Below, in pieces: positions 10,101 to 18,044 of a stretch of DNA of 64,000 nt. The notes under the pieces are model-generated. The model had not been told where the DNA came from and searched no databases. It was given only the letters and a program-made list of their open reading frames with translations. Positions within the stretch are counted from its first letter, which is position 1; each line of letters opens with the position of its first letter. Made by a program: the position numbers and the translations under genes. This stretch comes from JBFGCT01 sp963825565 (GTDB lineage: Bacteria; Actinomycetota; Acidimicrobiia; Acidimicrobiales; Ilumatobacteraceae). The stretch covers positions 267,731 to 331,730 of the forward strand of contig CAWGTW010000012.1 in the NCBI GenBank assembly GCA_963825565.1, read 5' to 3'.

Positions 10101-13100
10101 CGTCACCTGCACGTTCGGCAACACTCGACGCGGCACGATCAGCATCGTCAAGTCGACCGACCCCACCGGCGGCACCGGGTTCGGCTTCACCGACGACATC
10201 CCCGGCTCGGGTAGCTTCACCCTCGACGACGCCCAGACCGAGACGATTCTCGACGTCCCCGCCGGCTCGTACACCGTCACCGAGGACGACCCTGCCCCCG
10301 GCTACGTGCTCACCGGGCTGACCTGCGTCGACACCGACGCCGGCGGCACCGCCTCCACCGGCAACAGCATCACCCGCGCCGCCACGATCAACCTCGACCC
10401 CGGCGAGACCGTCACCTGCACCTACACCAACTCCCAGAGCGGCACGATCACCATCGTCAAGGACGCCGACCCCAACGGGCCGACCGACTTCGCCTTCACC
10501 GACGACATCGCCGCCCCGAACGCGTTCACCCTCGACGACGACGCCGACGCCACGTACTCCAACACCACGACGTTCACCGCCGTCAACCCCGGCACGTACA
10601 CCGTCACCGAGGACGACCCGACACCGGGCTTCGACCTCACCGGGCTGGTCTGCGTCGACTCCGACGCCGGCGGCACCGCCTCCACCGGCAGCACCGTCAC
10701 CCGCGCCGCCACGATCAACCTCGACCCCGGCGAAACCGTCACCTGCACCTACACCAACACCGAACGCGGCACGATCACCATCATCAAGGACGCCGACCCC
10801 AACGGGCCGACCGACTTCGCCTTCACCGACGACATCGCCTCGCCCAACGCGTTCAGCCTCGACGACGACGCCGACGGGACCCTCTCGAACACCGAGACGT
10901 TCACCGACGTGCTCCCCGGCAGCTACACCGTCACCGAAGCCGACCCGACACCGGGCTTCGACCTCACCGGGCTGGTCTGCGTCGACTCCGACGCCGGCGG
11001 CACCGCCTCCACCGGCAGCACCGTCACCCGCGCCGCCACGATCAACCTCGACCCCGGCGAAACCGTCACCTGCACCTACACCAACACCGAACGCGGCACG
11101 ATCAACATCACCAAGGCCACCGACCCGGCCGGCGCGACCGGGTTCGGGTTCACCGACGACATCCCCGGCTCGGCCAGCTTCACCCTCGACGACACCCAGA
11201 CCGAGACGATCGCCAACGTGGTGCCGGGCAGCTACACCGTCACCGAGGACGACCCGACACCGGGCTTCGACCTCACCGGGCTGGTCTGCGTCGACTCCGA
11301 CGCCGGCGGCACCGCCTCCACCGGCAGCACCGTCACCCGCGCCGCCACGATCAACCTCGACCCCGGCGAAACCGTCACCTGCACCTACACCAACACCGAA
11401 CGCGGCACGATCACCATCATCAAGGACGCCGACCCCAACGGGCCGACCGACTTCGCCTTCACCGACGACATCGCCTCGCCCAACGCGTTCAGCCTCGACG
11501 ACGACGCCGACGGGACCCTCTCGAACACCGAGACGTTCACCGACGTGCTCCCCGGCAGCTACACCGTCACCGAAGCCGACCCGACACCGGGCTTCGACCT
11601 CACCGGGCTGGTCTGCGTCGACTCCGACGCCGGCGGCACCGCCTCCACCGGCAGCACCGTCACCCGCGCCGCCACGATCAACCTCGACCCCGGCGAAACC
11701 GTCACCTGCACCTACACCAACACCGAACGCGGCACGATCAACATCACCAAGGCCACCGACCCGGCCGGCGCGACCGGGTTCGGGTTCACCGACGACATCC
11801 CCGGCTCGGCCAGCTTCACCCTCGACGACACCCAGACCGAGACGATCGCCAACGTGGTGCCGGGCAGCTACACCGTCACCGAGGACGACCCGACACCGGG
11901 CTTCGACCTCACCGGGCTGGTCTGCGTCGACTCCGACGCCGGCGGCACCGCCTCCACCGGCAGCACCGTCACCCGCGCCGCCACGATCAACCTCGACCCC
12001 GGCGAAACCGTCACCTGCACCTACACCAACACCGAACGCGGCACGATCACCATCATCAAGGAGATCGACCCGGACGACCCGCAGGACTTCTCGTTCACCA
12101 CGACCGGCGGCCTCAGCCCCGCCACGTTCGATCTCGACGACGACAGCGACCCGACGCTGCCCAAGTCGACGACCTATGCCAACGTCGTCCCCGGCACGTA
12201 CACCGTCACCGAGGCCGACCCGATCCCGGCGATCCTGATCGACCTCGTGTGCGTCGACACCGACACCGGCGGTACCGATTCGACCGTCGACGTGCCGACA
12301 CGCGTGGCGACGATCCAGCTCGACCCGGGTGAGACCGTCACCTGCACCTACACCAACTCCTTCAACACGCCGCCCGTGCTGGCCGACGTCGAGGGCGCTG
12401 CGCTCGCCTACACCGAGGACGACCCCGCTGCGCAGATCACCGGCACGATCACCGTCGCCGACGTGACCGACACGAACCTCCAGTCGGCCGTCGTCCAGAT
12501 CACCGGCAACTACCAGAACGGCCAGGACGTCCTCGCCGCCACCGGCCTCCCCGCCGGCATCACCGCCGGAGCGTTCGACACCGCACTCGGCTCGATCACG
12601 CTCACCGGCTCCGCCACCCTCGCCGACTACCAGACCGCACTGCGCGCCGTCACCTACCGCAACACCAGCAACGACCCGAGCACGAGCACGCGCACCGTCA
12701 CGTTCACCGCCAACGACGGCATCGCCGACAGCAACACCCAGACCCGCGACATCACCGTCACCCCGGTCAACGACGCGCCGACGGCGACCAACCTGACCCA
12801 GACCAAGACCTACACCGAGGGCGACACGACCGTCGCCCTCGACGACATCGTCGTCAGCGACATCGACACCAGCCCGGCCCAGACGATCACCGCCACGCTC
12901 ACCCTCGCCAACACCGCGACCGGCGTCCTCACCGCCGCCAGCGGCAACGGCGAGACCTACACCGCCGGCACCGGCGTCTGGACCGTCACCGGCACGATCA
13001 CCGCGGTCAACTCCGCCCTCGCCGCCACCTCCTTCACCCCCGCCACCAACAACGACGTCGACACCACCATCACCACCCACGTCGAAGACCAGGACTCCGC

Positions 13101-15165
13101 CGGCCCCGCCGACGGCACGATCACCCTCGACGTCACCCCCGTCAACGACGCGCCGACGGCGACCAACCTGACCCAGACCAAGACCTACACCGAGGGCGAC
13201 GCGACCGTCGCCCTCGACGACATCGTCGTCAGCGACATCGACACCAGCCCGGCCCAGACGATCACCGCCACGCTCACCCTCGCCAACACCGCGACCGGCG
13301 TCCTCACCGCCGCCAGCGGCAACGGCGAGACCTACACCGCCGGCACCGGCGTCTGGACCGTCACCGGCACGATCACCGCGGTCAACTCCGCCCTCGCCGC
13401 CACCTCCTTCACCCCCGCCACCAACAACGACGTCGACACCACCATCACCACCCACGTCGAAGACCAGGACTCCGCCGGCCCCGCCGACGGCACGATCACC
13501 CTCGACGTCACCCCCGTCAACGACCCACCGGTGATCGTCGCCGACAGCTACACCACGATCGGCAACGTCCAGCTGCGGGTCGACGCCAACCCCGGCGGGG
13601 CGGTCACGACTCCGGGCACGCCGTACATCGAGGCGGTCCCCAACCAGCCGCTGGCCAACGACAGCGACATCGACTCCACCCTGACCGCCGGCACGGTGAC
13701 CGTCGCCCCGACCAAGGGCGCAGTCGCCCTCAACTCCGACGGCACGTTCCTGTACACGCCCAACGCCGGCGCGACCGGCGCCGACTCGTTCACGTTCAAG
13801 GTGCTCGAGGACGCCGTCGACAACGGAGCGACCGAGACGGTCAACATCACGATCGGCGGCGCGGTGTGGTTCGTGAAGAACAACCAGGCCGCCGGGGGCC
13901 TCGGACGCTCCAACGACCCGTTCGACACGCTGGCCGAAGCTCAGACGGCGTCAAGCGCCGGCCATACGATCTTCGTGTACGCGGGCACCGGGACGACGAC
14001 CGGCCAGACGGCCGGAATCGCCCTCAAGGACAACCAGCAACTGATCGGCGAGTCCGCAGGGCTGACCGTCGTCGATCCGAACAACGCCGGCCAGTCGCTG
14101 GTCATCCCAGCCGTCCCGGCGTCGCGGCCGAAGATCGCCAACACCGTCGCCGCCAGCAACGGAATCGACCTGGCGGCAAACAACCTCGTGCGCGGGCTCG
14201 ACATCATCAGCGCCACCGAGACCGGCATCTCGATGGTCCGTACCGGCGGAACGACGACGGCGAAGATCATCGATGTCGGCGTCTCCAACACGGTGGAGGA
14301 GGGCATCCTGTTCGACCTCAGTGGCACCGCGACCGTCACCGCGCTCGTCCAGGGCGACGCGACCGGCACGACGAAGTGCCGCTTCGACACGATCGGCAGC
14401 CAGGGCGTCGACGGGGTCGCGGTCGGGTCGTCAAGTCTCAACCTGACCATCGACGGGTGCGTCTTCACCGACACCGATGCCGCCGACGGCGCGATCAAGG
14501 TCAACCCCGACGGCACCGCCAACGCCAACGCGACGATCAAGAACAACGTCTTCGGCCCCGTCGCACCGGCGGGACCGGAGGTCTTCCTCAAGAACGACTC
14601 ACAGGGCATCCTCGACGTCACGGTCGACAACAACACCGCCGTGCTCGCCCACGTCGGTCGCAAGATCGAGGTCATCCACGACGACGACGGTTCCGGACCC
14701 GGCGGCATCGCCAACGGGACGACTCGACTCGACATCAAGAACAACAACCTCGGCGGCGGGGGGTCGGCATTCGAAGCGATCTTCGTCGACGCCAGGGAAA
14801 CGACTGGCGTCAACACCGACATCGATGTGTCAGCGACGATCACGAACAACTCCGTCGCCGCCCCGACCGGCGGGTTCGGCGACTTCTTCGGCAGCAACGC
14901 GATCTTCCTCGACTCCCGTGCTTTCTCGACGACCTGCGCCGACATCACCTCGAACACCGCGACCGGCGGCCCGTTCGGCGCCGCAGCGATCGCCGTCGAG
15001 CAACTCAACTCGGCGGTGATGCAACTCGAGGGGCTGAGCGGCGGGGCCGCGGCCTTCCTCGCCGCCCAGAACCCGGCCAGTACTGTGCCGATCGGTGCGA
15101 CCGGCGGCGCGATCACGGCCTCGGTGGGGGCGTGTCCGGCGCCGGCGGCAACCCCGCTGCCGTGA
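7150..15165 (+). CDS. Giant secreted repeat protein (adhesin-like) with C-terminal beta-helix
   Basis: 2671 residues. ATG 7150 follows a strong GGGGAGGA site and opens a long signal peptide ending near GAQPVDEP. Order: three ~120-residue repeats with ADTR, GRG.VPP and DVVGYV motifs (~75-455); a DUF11 domain (~455-575); eleven ~105-residue SpaA/prealbumin-like modules, each running from GTITIVKDADP to GETVTCTYTNT (~575-1735); cadherin-like modules including two almost identical 125-residue copies (~1740-2120); a VCBS-like segment with FLYTPNAGATGADSFTF; and a parallel beta-helix of ~400 residues rich in NN turns. There is no LPXTG or C-terminal membrane anchor, so secretion or non-covalent wall attachment is inferred. 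The fibre-like stalk plus beta-helix suggests binding to a surface or polysaccharide. The divergent DUF2207 gene shares its promoter region. Confidence 0.9.
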   Translation: MFRAPHHRSGTSRPAFGRRPAVGPALVLALGAATLTFGASGTVGAQPVDEPVETAETPPADALPVDVSGTVTLVKPALTPVADARYADTRATGVTIDGQYEADGPVAAGAEYEVTIAGRGAVPPSAVGVIANVTAVGPAAAGYFTVYDCDPPLPNASALNYTTGVDVANEIVIALSAAGSMCVYSSAASDLLIDVVGYVSATDSIKTATPARFGETRVGATTFDGLYEGLGRTSPGSTTKIGVEGRGIVPPSVNAVIVNVGVVDPDTDSFVTVYSCFPAVPLASSINHTAGVDRANELIVKPDANGDICIYTDQAVDLIVDVVGYVETGSDLVSIANRRFVETRDGATTFDGVNQGGGKLADGSTTTVQIAGRGTVPPDAVAAIVNVAAVDPDAPGFFTVDSCNTPRPNASSLNYTTGVNGANELIASLDATGKLCIYTSASTHVLVDVVGYLQPNADLSITKSDDIDPIAAGTDLTYTVEVTNDGPDPATDVVVTDTLPAGVTLVSTSGCAEDPAGTPTCTLGDLAPGATASYTATVTVDLTTAGTITNTATVTSATGDPDPSDNSAAEDTDVFQVGTIEIVKATDPAGGTGFGFTGDIGMANVFTLDDGETKTFASVEVGTYSVTEDDPTGAGYNLSALDCVDTDAGGTASTGDIPTRTATIVLDPNETVTCTFTNTNRGAIIVEKQTLPDGDPQTFGFTGDAAGTIGDGGTLTVADLVPGTYTSTETLPAGWDLTDITCDDTDSSGDTGTATATFEVAAGEVVRCTFTNTKRGTVTIVKDADPDSAQDFSFTAVGGLVPASFDLDDDADATLSNTQTFTDVPPGPYSVTEADPTPGFDLTGLTCVDSDAGGLASTTGLVSRTATINLDPGETVTCTYTNTERGTITIVKDADPNGPTDFAFTDDIAAPNAFTLDDDADATLSNTETFTDVVPGSYTVAETDPTPGFDLTSLVCVDSDAGGTASTGSTATRTATINVDPGETVTCTFGNTRRGTISIVKSTDPTGGTGFGFTDDIPGSGSFTLDDAQTETILDVPAGSYTVTEDDPAPGYVLTGLTCVDTDAGGTASTGNSITRAATINLDPGETVTCTYTNSQSGTITIVKDADPNGPTDFAFTDDIAAPNAFTLDDDADATYSNTTTFTAVNPGTYTVTEDDPTPGFDLTGLVCVDSDAGGTASTGSTVTRAATINLDPGETVTCTYTNTERGTITIIKDADPNGPTDFAFTDDIASPNAFSLDDDADGTLSNTETFTDVLPGSYTVTEADPTPGFDLTGLVCVDSDAGGTASTGSTVTRAATINLDPGETVTCTYTNTERGTINITKATDPAGATGFGFTDDIPGSASFTLDDTQTETIANVVPGSYTVTEDDPTPGFDLTGLVCVDSDAGGTASTGSTVTRAATINLDPGETVTCTYTNTERGTITIIKDADPNGPTDFAFTDDIASPNAFSLDDDADGTLSNTETFTDVLPGSYTVTEADPTPGFDLTGLVCVDSDAGGTASTGSTVTRAATINLDPGETVTCTYTNTERGTINITKATDPAGATGFGFTDDIPGSASFTLDDTQTETIANVVPGSYTVTEDDPTPGFDLTGLVCVDSDAGGTASTGSTVTRAATINLDPGETVTCTYTNTERGTITIIKEIDPDDPQDFSFTTTGGLSPATFDLDDDSDPTLPKSTTYANVVPGTYTVTEADPIPAILIDLVCVDTDTGGTDSTVDVPTRVATIQLDPGETVTCTYTNSFNTPPVLADVEGAALAYTEDDPAAQITGTITVADVTDTNLQSAVVQITGNYQNGQDVLAATGLPAGITAGAFDTALGSITLTGSATLADYQTALRAVTYRNTSNDPSTSTRTVTFTANDGIADSNTQTRDITVTPVNDAPTATNLTQTKTYTEGDTTVALDDIVVSDIDTSPAQTITATLTLANTATGVLTAASGNGETYTAGTGVWTVTGTITAVNSALAATSFTPATNNDVDTTITTHVEDQDSAGPADGTITLDVTPVNDAPTATNLTQTKTYTEGDATVALDDIVVSDIDTSPAQTITATLTLANTATGVLTAASGNGETYTAGTGVWTVTGTITAVNSALAATSFTPATNNDVDTTITTHVEDQDSAGPADGTITLDVTPVNDPPVIVADSYTTIGNVQLRVDANPGGAVTTPGTPYIEAVPNQPLANDSDIDSTLTAGTVTVAPTKGAVALNSDGTFLYTPNAGATGADSFTFKVLEDAVDNGATETVNITIGGAVWFVKNNQAAGGLGRSNDPFDTLAEAQTASSAGHTIFVYAGTGTTTGQTAGIALKDNQQLIGESAGLTVVDPNNAGQSLVIPAVPASRPKIANTVAASNGIDLAANNLVRGLDIISATETGISMVRTGGTTTAKIIDVGVSNTVEEGILFDLSGTATVTALVQGDATGTTKCRFDTIGSQGVDGVAVGSSSLNLTIDGCVFTDTDAADGAIKVNPDGTANANATIKNNVFGPVAPAGPEVFLKNDSQGILDVTVDNNTAVLAHVGRKIEVIHDDDGSGPGGIANGTTRLDIKNNNLGGGGSAFEAIFVDARETTGVNTDIDVSATITNNSVAAPTGGFGDFFGSNAIFLDSRAFSTTCADITSNTATGGPFGAAAIAVEQLNSAVMQLEGLSGGAAAFLAAQNPASTVPIGATGGAITASVGACPAPAATPLP
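10597..12060 (+). repeat. Tandem 636-bp duplication inside the giant gene
   Basis: The unit from 10765 recurs at 11401, and its first bases recur again at 12037, giving an exact period of 636 bp (212 codons, two SpaA-like modules). Shared flanks extend the identity from about 10597 to about 12060. By eye the two full copies are identical in DNA, pointing to recent unequal recombination or slippage. The copy number is also a place where short-read assembly could collapse or expand. Confidence 0.9.
12766..13515 (+). repeat. Tandem 375-bp duplication (cadherin-like module)
   Basis: Two adjacent 125-codon copies, offset by 375 bp (12781 matches 13156), start at VNDAPTATNLTQTKTYTEGD. The only difference I found is GACACGACC against GACGCGACC. 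A very recent module duplication is the natural explanation. Confidence 0.9.
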
Positions 15166-15307
15166 CCCGTGAGCACGGTTCGCGGATGTCGACTAGTGTC
15201 CACTCATCGTGACCGCGGAAACGCTCACGAGCGCAACGAAGAACCACGCCAGGGAGGCTCGATGAGGACATCACGAAGTGCGGTCGTGCGAGAGGGAGCA
15301 GCGATCG

Positions 15308-15832
15308 ATGGCTGAGCCATTCCTTGCCGACATCAGGATCTTCGGTTTCAACTTCGCGCCCCGCGGCTGGGCACAGTGCGACGGCCAGCTCCTCCCGATC
15401 AACCAGAACCAGTCGTTGTACTCGCTGCTGGGAACGACCTACGGCGGCGACGGGCAGACCACGTTCGGGCTTCCCGACCTGCGCGGCCGGGTCCCGATCC
15501 ACAGGGGCAACAGCAACACCGCCGGCGGCACGGATCACCAGCTCGGTCAGAAGGGCGGCGAGCCGACGGTCACATTGACCAACGCAACCATCCCGGCGCA
15601 CCAGCACGCGCTGCAGGCGAACCCCGCCGCGGCCACGACCAACACACCCACGGCCGGCGCCAACCTGCTCGGCAACGCGAACATCGACCTGTACCGCACG
15701 CCCGACAACATGACGGGGTTGAACCCGGCGACGATCAGCAGCTCTGGCAACGACGCCCACCAGAACCAGCAGCCCTACCAGGTCGTCAACATCTGCATCG
15801 CCCTTCAGGGCGTGTTCCCGTCGAGGAACTGA
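15308..15832 (+). CDS. Phage tail collar domain protein 1 (MdpB-like)
   Basis: 174 residues from ATG 15308, preceded by GAGGGAG. Residues ~1-60 are the tail-collar domain: EPFLADIRIFGFNFAPRGWA, CDGQLLPI, YGGDGQTTFGLPDLRGRVP. The variable middle region is followed by the conserved end NQQPYQVVNICIALQGVFP. These proteins, also called microcystin-dependent proteins, share the collar fold of short tail fibres but occur on bacterial chromosomes without phages. No signal peptide is visible. It is first of three tandem paralogs, 142 bp after the giant gene, with the next start 10 bp after its stop. Confidence 0.9.
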   Translation: MAEPFLADIRIFGFNFAPRGWAQCDGQLLPINQNQSLYSLLGTTYGGDGQTTFGLPDLRGRVPIHRGNSNTAGGTDHQLGQKGGEPTVTLTNATIPAHQHALQANPAAATTNTPTAGANLLGNANIDLYRTPDNMTGLNPATISSSGNDAHQNQQPYQVVNICIALQGVFPSRN

Positions 15833-15842
15833 GGAGATCGTC

Positions 15843-16358
15843 ATGTCAGATCCATTCGTCGGTGAGATCCGCATGTTCGCCGGCAACTTCGCGCCAGCCG
15901 GCTGGGCCCTGTGCGACGGCCAGTTGCTGGCGATCAGTCAGTACGACGCCCTGTTCAGCCTGTTCGGCACGCTCTACGGTGGCGACGGGGTCACCACGTT
16001 CGGGCTTCCCGACTTCCGGGGGCGGGCGCCGGTCCACATGAACCAGGCGGGGGGCTACCCGATCGGGCAGAAGGCCGGCGGCGAGACCGTCACGCTGACC
16101 AATGCCCAGCTCGCCGGCCACACGCACAGCTGGCAGGCTTCGACGTCGGCCGGAACCGACCAGAGCGCGGTCGCCGAGGGACTCGCACAGTCGTCGGTCG
16201 ACGCCTACCGGGACAACCCGCCGGCGCCCTCGTACGCGGCGCTCGCCAACGACGCGGTCCAACCGCTCGGCGGAAGCGCCGCACACAACAACATGATGCC
16301 GTACCAAGCCGTGTCGTTCATCGTGAGCCTCGTTGGCATCTACCCGTCACGGACCTAA
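15843..16358 (+). CDS. Phage tail collar domain protein 2 (MdpB-like)
   Basis: 171 residues with ATG 15843 behind a GAGGAG site. It has the same plan as its neighbours: DPFVGEIRMFAGNFAPAGWA, CDGQLLAI, YGGDGVTTFGLPDFRGRAP, then MPYQAVSFIVSLVGIYPSR at the end. The central ~60 residues differ from both paralogs, as expected if that part displays a variable tip. It is in an operon with copies 1 and 3; the spacing of 10-14 bp points to co-transcription and matched expression. Confidence 0.9.
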   Translation: MSDPFVGEIRMFAGNFAPAGWALCDGQLLAISQYDALFSLFGTLYGGDGVTTFGLPDFRGRAPVHMNQAGGYPIGQKAGGETVTLTNAQLAGHTHSWQASTSAGTDQSAVAEGLAQSSVDAYRDNPPAPSYAALANDAVQPLGGSAAHNNMMPYQAVSFIVSLVGIYPSRT

Positions 16359-16372
16359 GGAGCCATCGCATC

Positions 16373-16894
16373 ATGAGTGAACCATTCATCGCAGAAATCA
16401 AGATGATCGGCGAGAACTTCGCACCGCGCGGCTGGGCGTACTGCGACGGCCAGCTGCTCCCGATCGCCCAGAACACCGCACTGTTCTCGCTCGTCGGAAC
16501 GATCTACGGCGGCGACGGCCAGACCACGCTCGGGCTGCCGAACCTGCAGGGCCGCACCCCGATCGGCTGGGGGAACGGACCCGGCCTCACGACGCGCCAG
16601 ATCGGTCAGAAGGGTGGCGAGGAGACGCACACCCTGACCGTGAACGAGATGGCCAACCACTCACACACCGCGAACGCGTCGCAGGTACCCGCGAACTCAG
16701 ACGGCCCGAACAACGCGGCGTTCCTCGCCACGCCGTCGGCGGCACTGGTCTACGCACCCGACGCCGGCCCGCAGGCGATGAACGCCGCCTCGCTCACCAG
16801 CACCGGCAGCGGCGGCGCGCACGACAACATGCAGCCGTACCAGGCCGTCAGCTTCGTGATCGCGCTCGTCGGCGTGTACCCACCGCGCAGTTGA
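16373..16894 (+). CDS. Phage tail collar domain protein 3 (MdpB-like)
   Basis: 173 residues from ATG 16373, placed after AAGGAG. Its open frame runs far upstream into copy 2, but homology to the other two begins exactly here (SEPFIAEIKMIGENFAPRGW). Collar motif: CDGQLLPI then YGGDGQTTLGLPNLQGRTP. It ends MQPYQAVSFVIALVGVYPPR. It is last of the three tandem paralogs, and the GNAT gene follows after 34 bp. The trio probably arose by tandem duplication and then diverged in the middle. Confidence 0.9.
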   Translation: MSEPFIAEIKMIGENFAPRGWAYCDGQLLPIAQNTALFSLVGTIYGGDGQTTLGLPNLQGRTPIGWGNGPGLTTRQIGQKGGEETHTLTVNEMANHSHTANASQVPANSDGPNNAAFLATPSAALVYAPDAGPQAMNAASLTSTGSGGAHDNMQPYQAVSFVIALVGVYPPRS

Positions 16895-16928
16895 GCGCGG
16901 CTGGCGGCCGCGCCGGGCGGGTGACATC

Positions 16929-17414
16929 GTGAGCGGACCGGTCACCCTGCGCGCCGTGACCGCGGACGACGAGGCGTTGTTGTTCGAGCTCTACGCCAGC
17001 ACCCGAGCCGACGAGATGGCGCTCGTCGGGTGGGACGACGAGCAGCAGCACGACTTCCTGCAGATGCAGTTCCACGCGCAGTCGACCGACTACTCGAACC
17101 GCTTCCCCGACGTGGAGCACTCGATCATCCGCTTCGGCGCGACCGATGCCGGGCGGATCTGGATCGACCGCCGCGCCGACGAGATCCGGTTGCTCGACAT
17201 CATCGTCCATCCCGTCCACCGGGACGCAGGGATCGGCACCGTCCTGCTCCGGCGGCTCCAGGACGAGGCGACCGCCGCCGCGCTCCCGCTGCGCCACTCG
17301 GTCGACAAGTCGAACCCCGACGCGCTGCGCCTCTACGAGCGGCTCGGATTCCGCGTCGTCGAGGACTATGGCCTGTACGACCTGATGGAGTGGATTCCGC
17401 CGGGCACCGGGTAG
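16929..17414 (+). CDS. GNAT-family N-acetyltransferase
   Basis: 161 residues with GTG start at 16929. The acetyl-CoA binding motif A is visible near residues 94-115 (DIIVHPVHRDAGIGTVLL), and motif B (DALRLYERLGFRVVED) follows near 137-152. The substrate is unknown. Its place 34 bp after the third tail-collar gene, on the same strand, suggests the four genes are one transcript. In other bacteria GNAT genes also sit beside such collar genes, so a modifying role in the same system is plausible but inferred. Confidence 0.85.
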   Translation: MSGPVTLRAVTADDEALLFELYASTRADEMALVGWDDEQQHDFLQMQFHAQSTDYSNRFPDVEHSIIRFGATDAGRIWIDRRADEIRLLDIIVHPVHRDAGIGTVLLRRLQDEATAAALPLRHSVDKSNPDALRLYERLGFRVVEDYGLYDLMEWIPPGTG

Positions 17415-17432
17415 ACGGCCGAGGGCTTGCGC

Positions 17433-17738
17433 TCAGTCGACGACTCGGGTGAAGACCGCTTCGTAGAACCGACCCTCGGAGTTCTCGGCGACGACCGTCA
17501 TGAAGATGCCCTGCTCGCCGATCGCCTCGTGGCGCAGCGGCACCATGCCCTGCCCGAAGGTGCGATCGGTCGGCCCCCTGAACACGAGCGAGAAGGCGAC
17601 CTCGCCGGGATGGCCGGTCGGTTTGTCGACGGCCTCCGTCAGCACGAGATCGATCGTGCCCTGCTCGCCGAAATCGCCGACGAAGGTCTGATCGAGCAAC
17701 GGTACGAAGTGCTCGAGTTGCAGGTCTGCCAGCTCCAC
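17433..17738 (-). CDS. DUF6916-family protein
   Basis: 101 residues if started at GTG 17738, where the family homology begins (ELADLQLEHFVPLLDQTF); the in-frame upstream part looks non-coding. The rest follows the DUF6916 pattern: VAFSLVFRGP, then a short gap, then GIFMTVVAENSEGRFYEAVF. Proteins of this small family are commonly encoded beside tail-collar genes. Here it faces the collar-GNAT operon, with stops 18 bp apart. It would be translationally linked to the upstream 73-residue gene (stop 17752, start 17738). Function is unknown. Confidence 0.75.
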   Translation of the reverse strand: MELADLQLEHFVPLLDQTFVGDFGEQGTIDLVLTEAVDKPTGHPGEVAFSLVFRGPTDRTFGQGMVPLRHEAIGEQGIFMTVVAENSEGRFYEAVFTRVVD

Positions 17739-17751
17739 GGCCGAGCTCCGC

Positions 17752-17973
17752 CTACTCCGCGTCGTCGGCGCTCGGCGGATCGACGTGCTCCGCGGAGAAG
17801 TGATCGGACGCAAGGCCGACCACCGACTCGGCAGTGACGCCCTCGTGCTTCTCGACCTCGGCGTCGTCCTTGTGCAAGCTGAGCACGAACGTCTCGTCCT
17901 CCGATGAGTCGTCGACGTGGACGGTGACGCCCTCGGACGGCGTGATCGCGAATGCCTTCGGACGGTCGCTCAT
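17752..17973 (-). CDS. Small acidic protein of unknown function (73 aa)
   Basis: ATG 17973 is preceded by GGGGAAG. The product is very acidic: it begins MSDRPKAFAITPSEGVTVHV, then has DDSSEDETFVLSLHKDDAEVE and ends SADDAE. There is no signal peptide or membrane segment, and I do not recognise the family. It sits 13 bp upstream of the DUF6916 gene on the same strand, so it probably belongs to the collar-associated set. A longer open frame to 18498 exists but overlaps the DUF3048 gene and is rejected. Confidence 0.6.
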   Translation of the reverse strand: MSDRPKAFAITPSEGVTVHVDDSSEDETFVLSLHKDDAEVEKHEGVTAESVVGLASDHFSAEHVDPPSADDAE

Positions 17974-18044
17974 GACGATGCTTCCCCTCGAGAGTTGCTG
18001 GTCGCACGACAGTACCCGCTGCTGGCCCGGCCCGCCTCTCGGCG

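Noticed and set aside
10597..12060. Regular DNA repeats that could suggest a CRISPR array
   Set aside because: The period is 636 bp, in frame with a protein-coding repeat, and there are no spacers or cas genes.
7183..13455. A 2090-codon open frame antisense to the giant gene
   Set aside because: It is low-complexity Gly/Asp/Val/Arg sequence mirroring the codon pattern of the giant gene. The plus strand carries the signal peptide, recognisable domains and a good ribosome-binding site.
15308..16894. Prophage remnant, because of the tail-collar genes
   Set aside because: No integrase, terminase, capsid or lysis gene is nearby. Chromosomal collar-domain genes with DUF6916 are a known non-phage arrangement.
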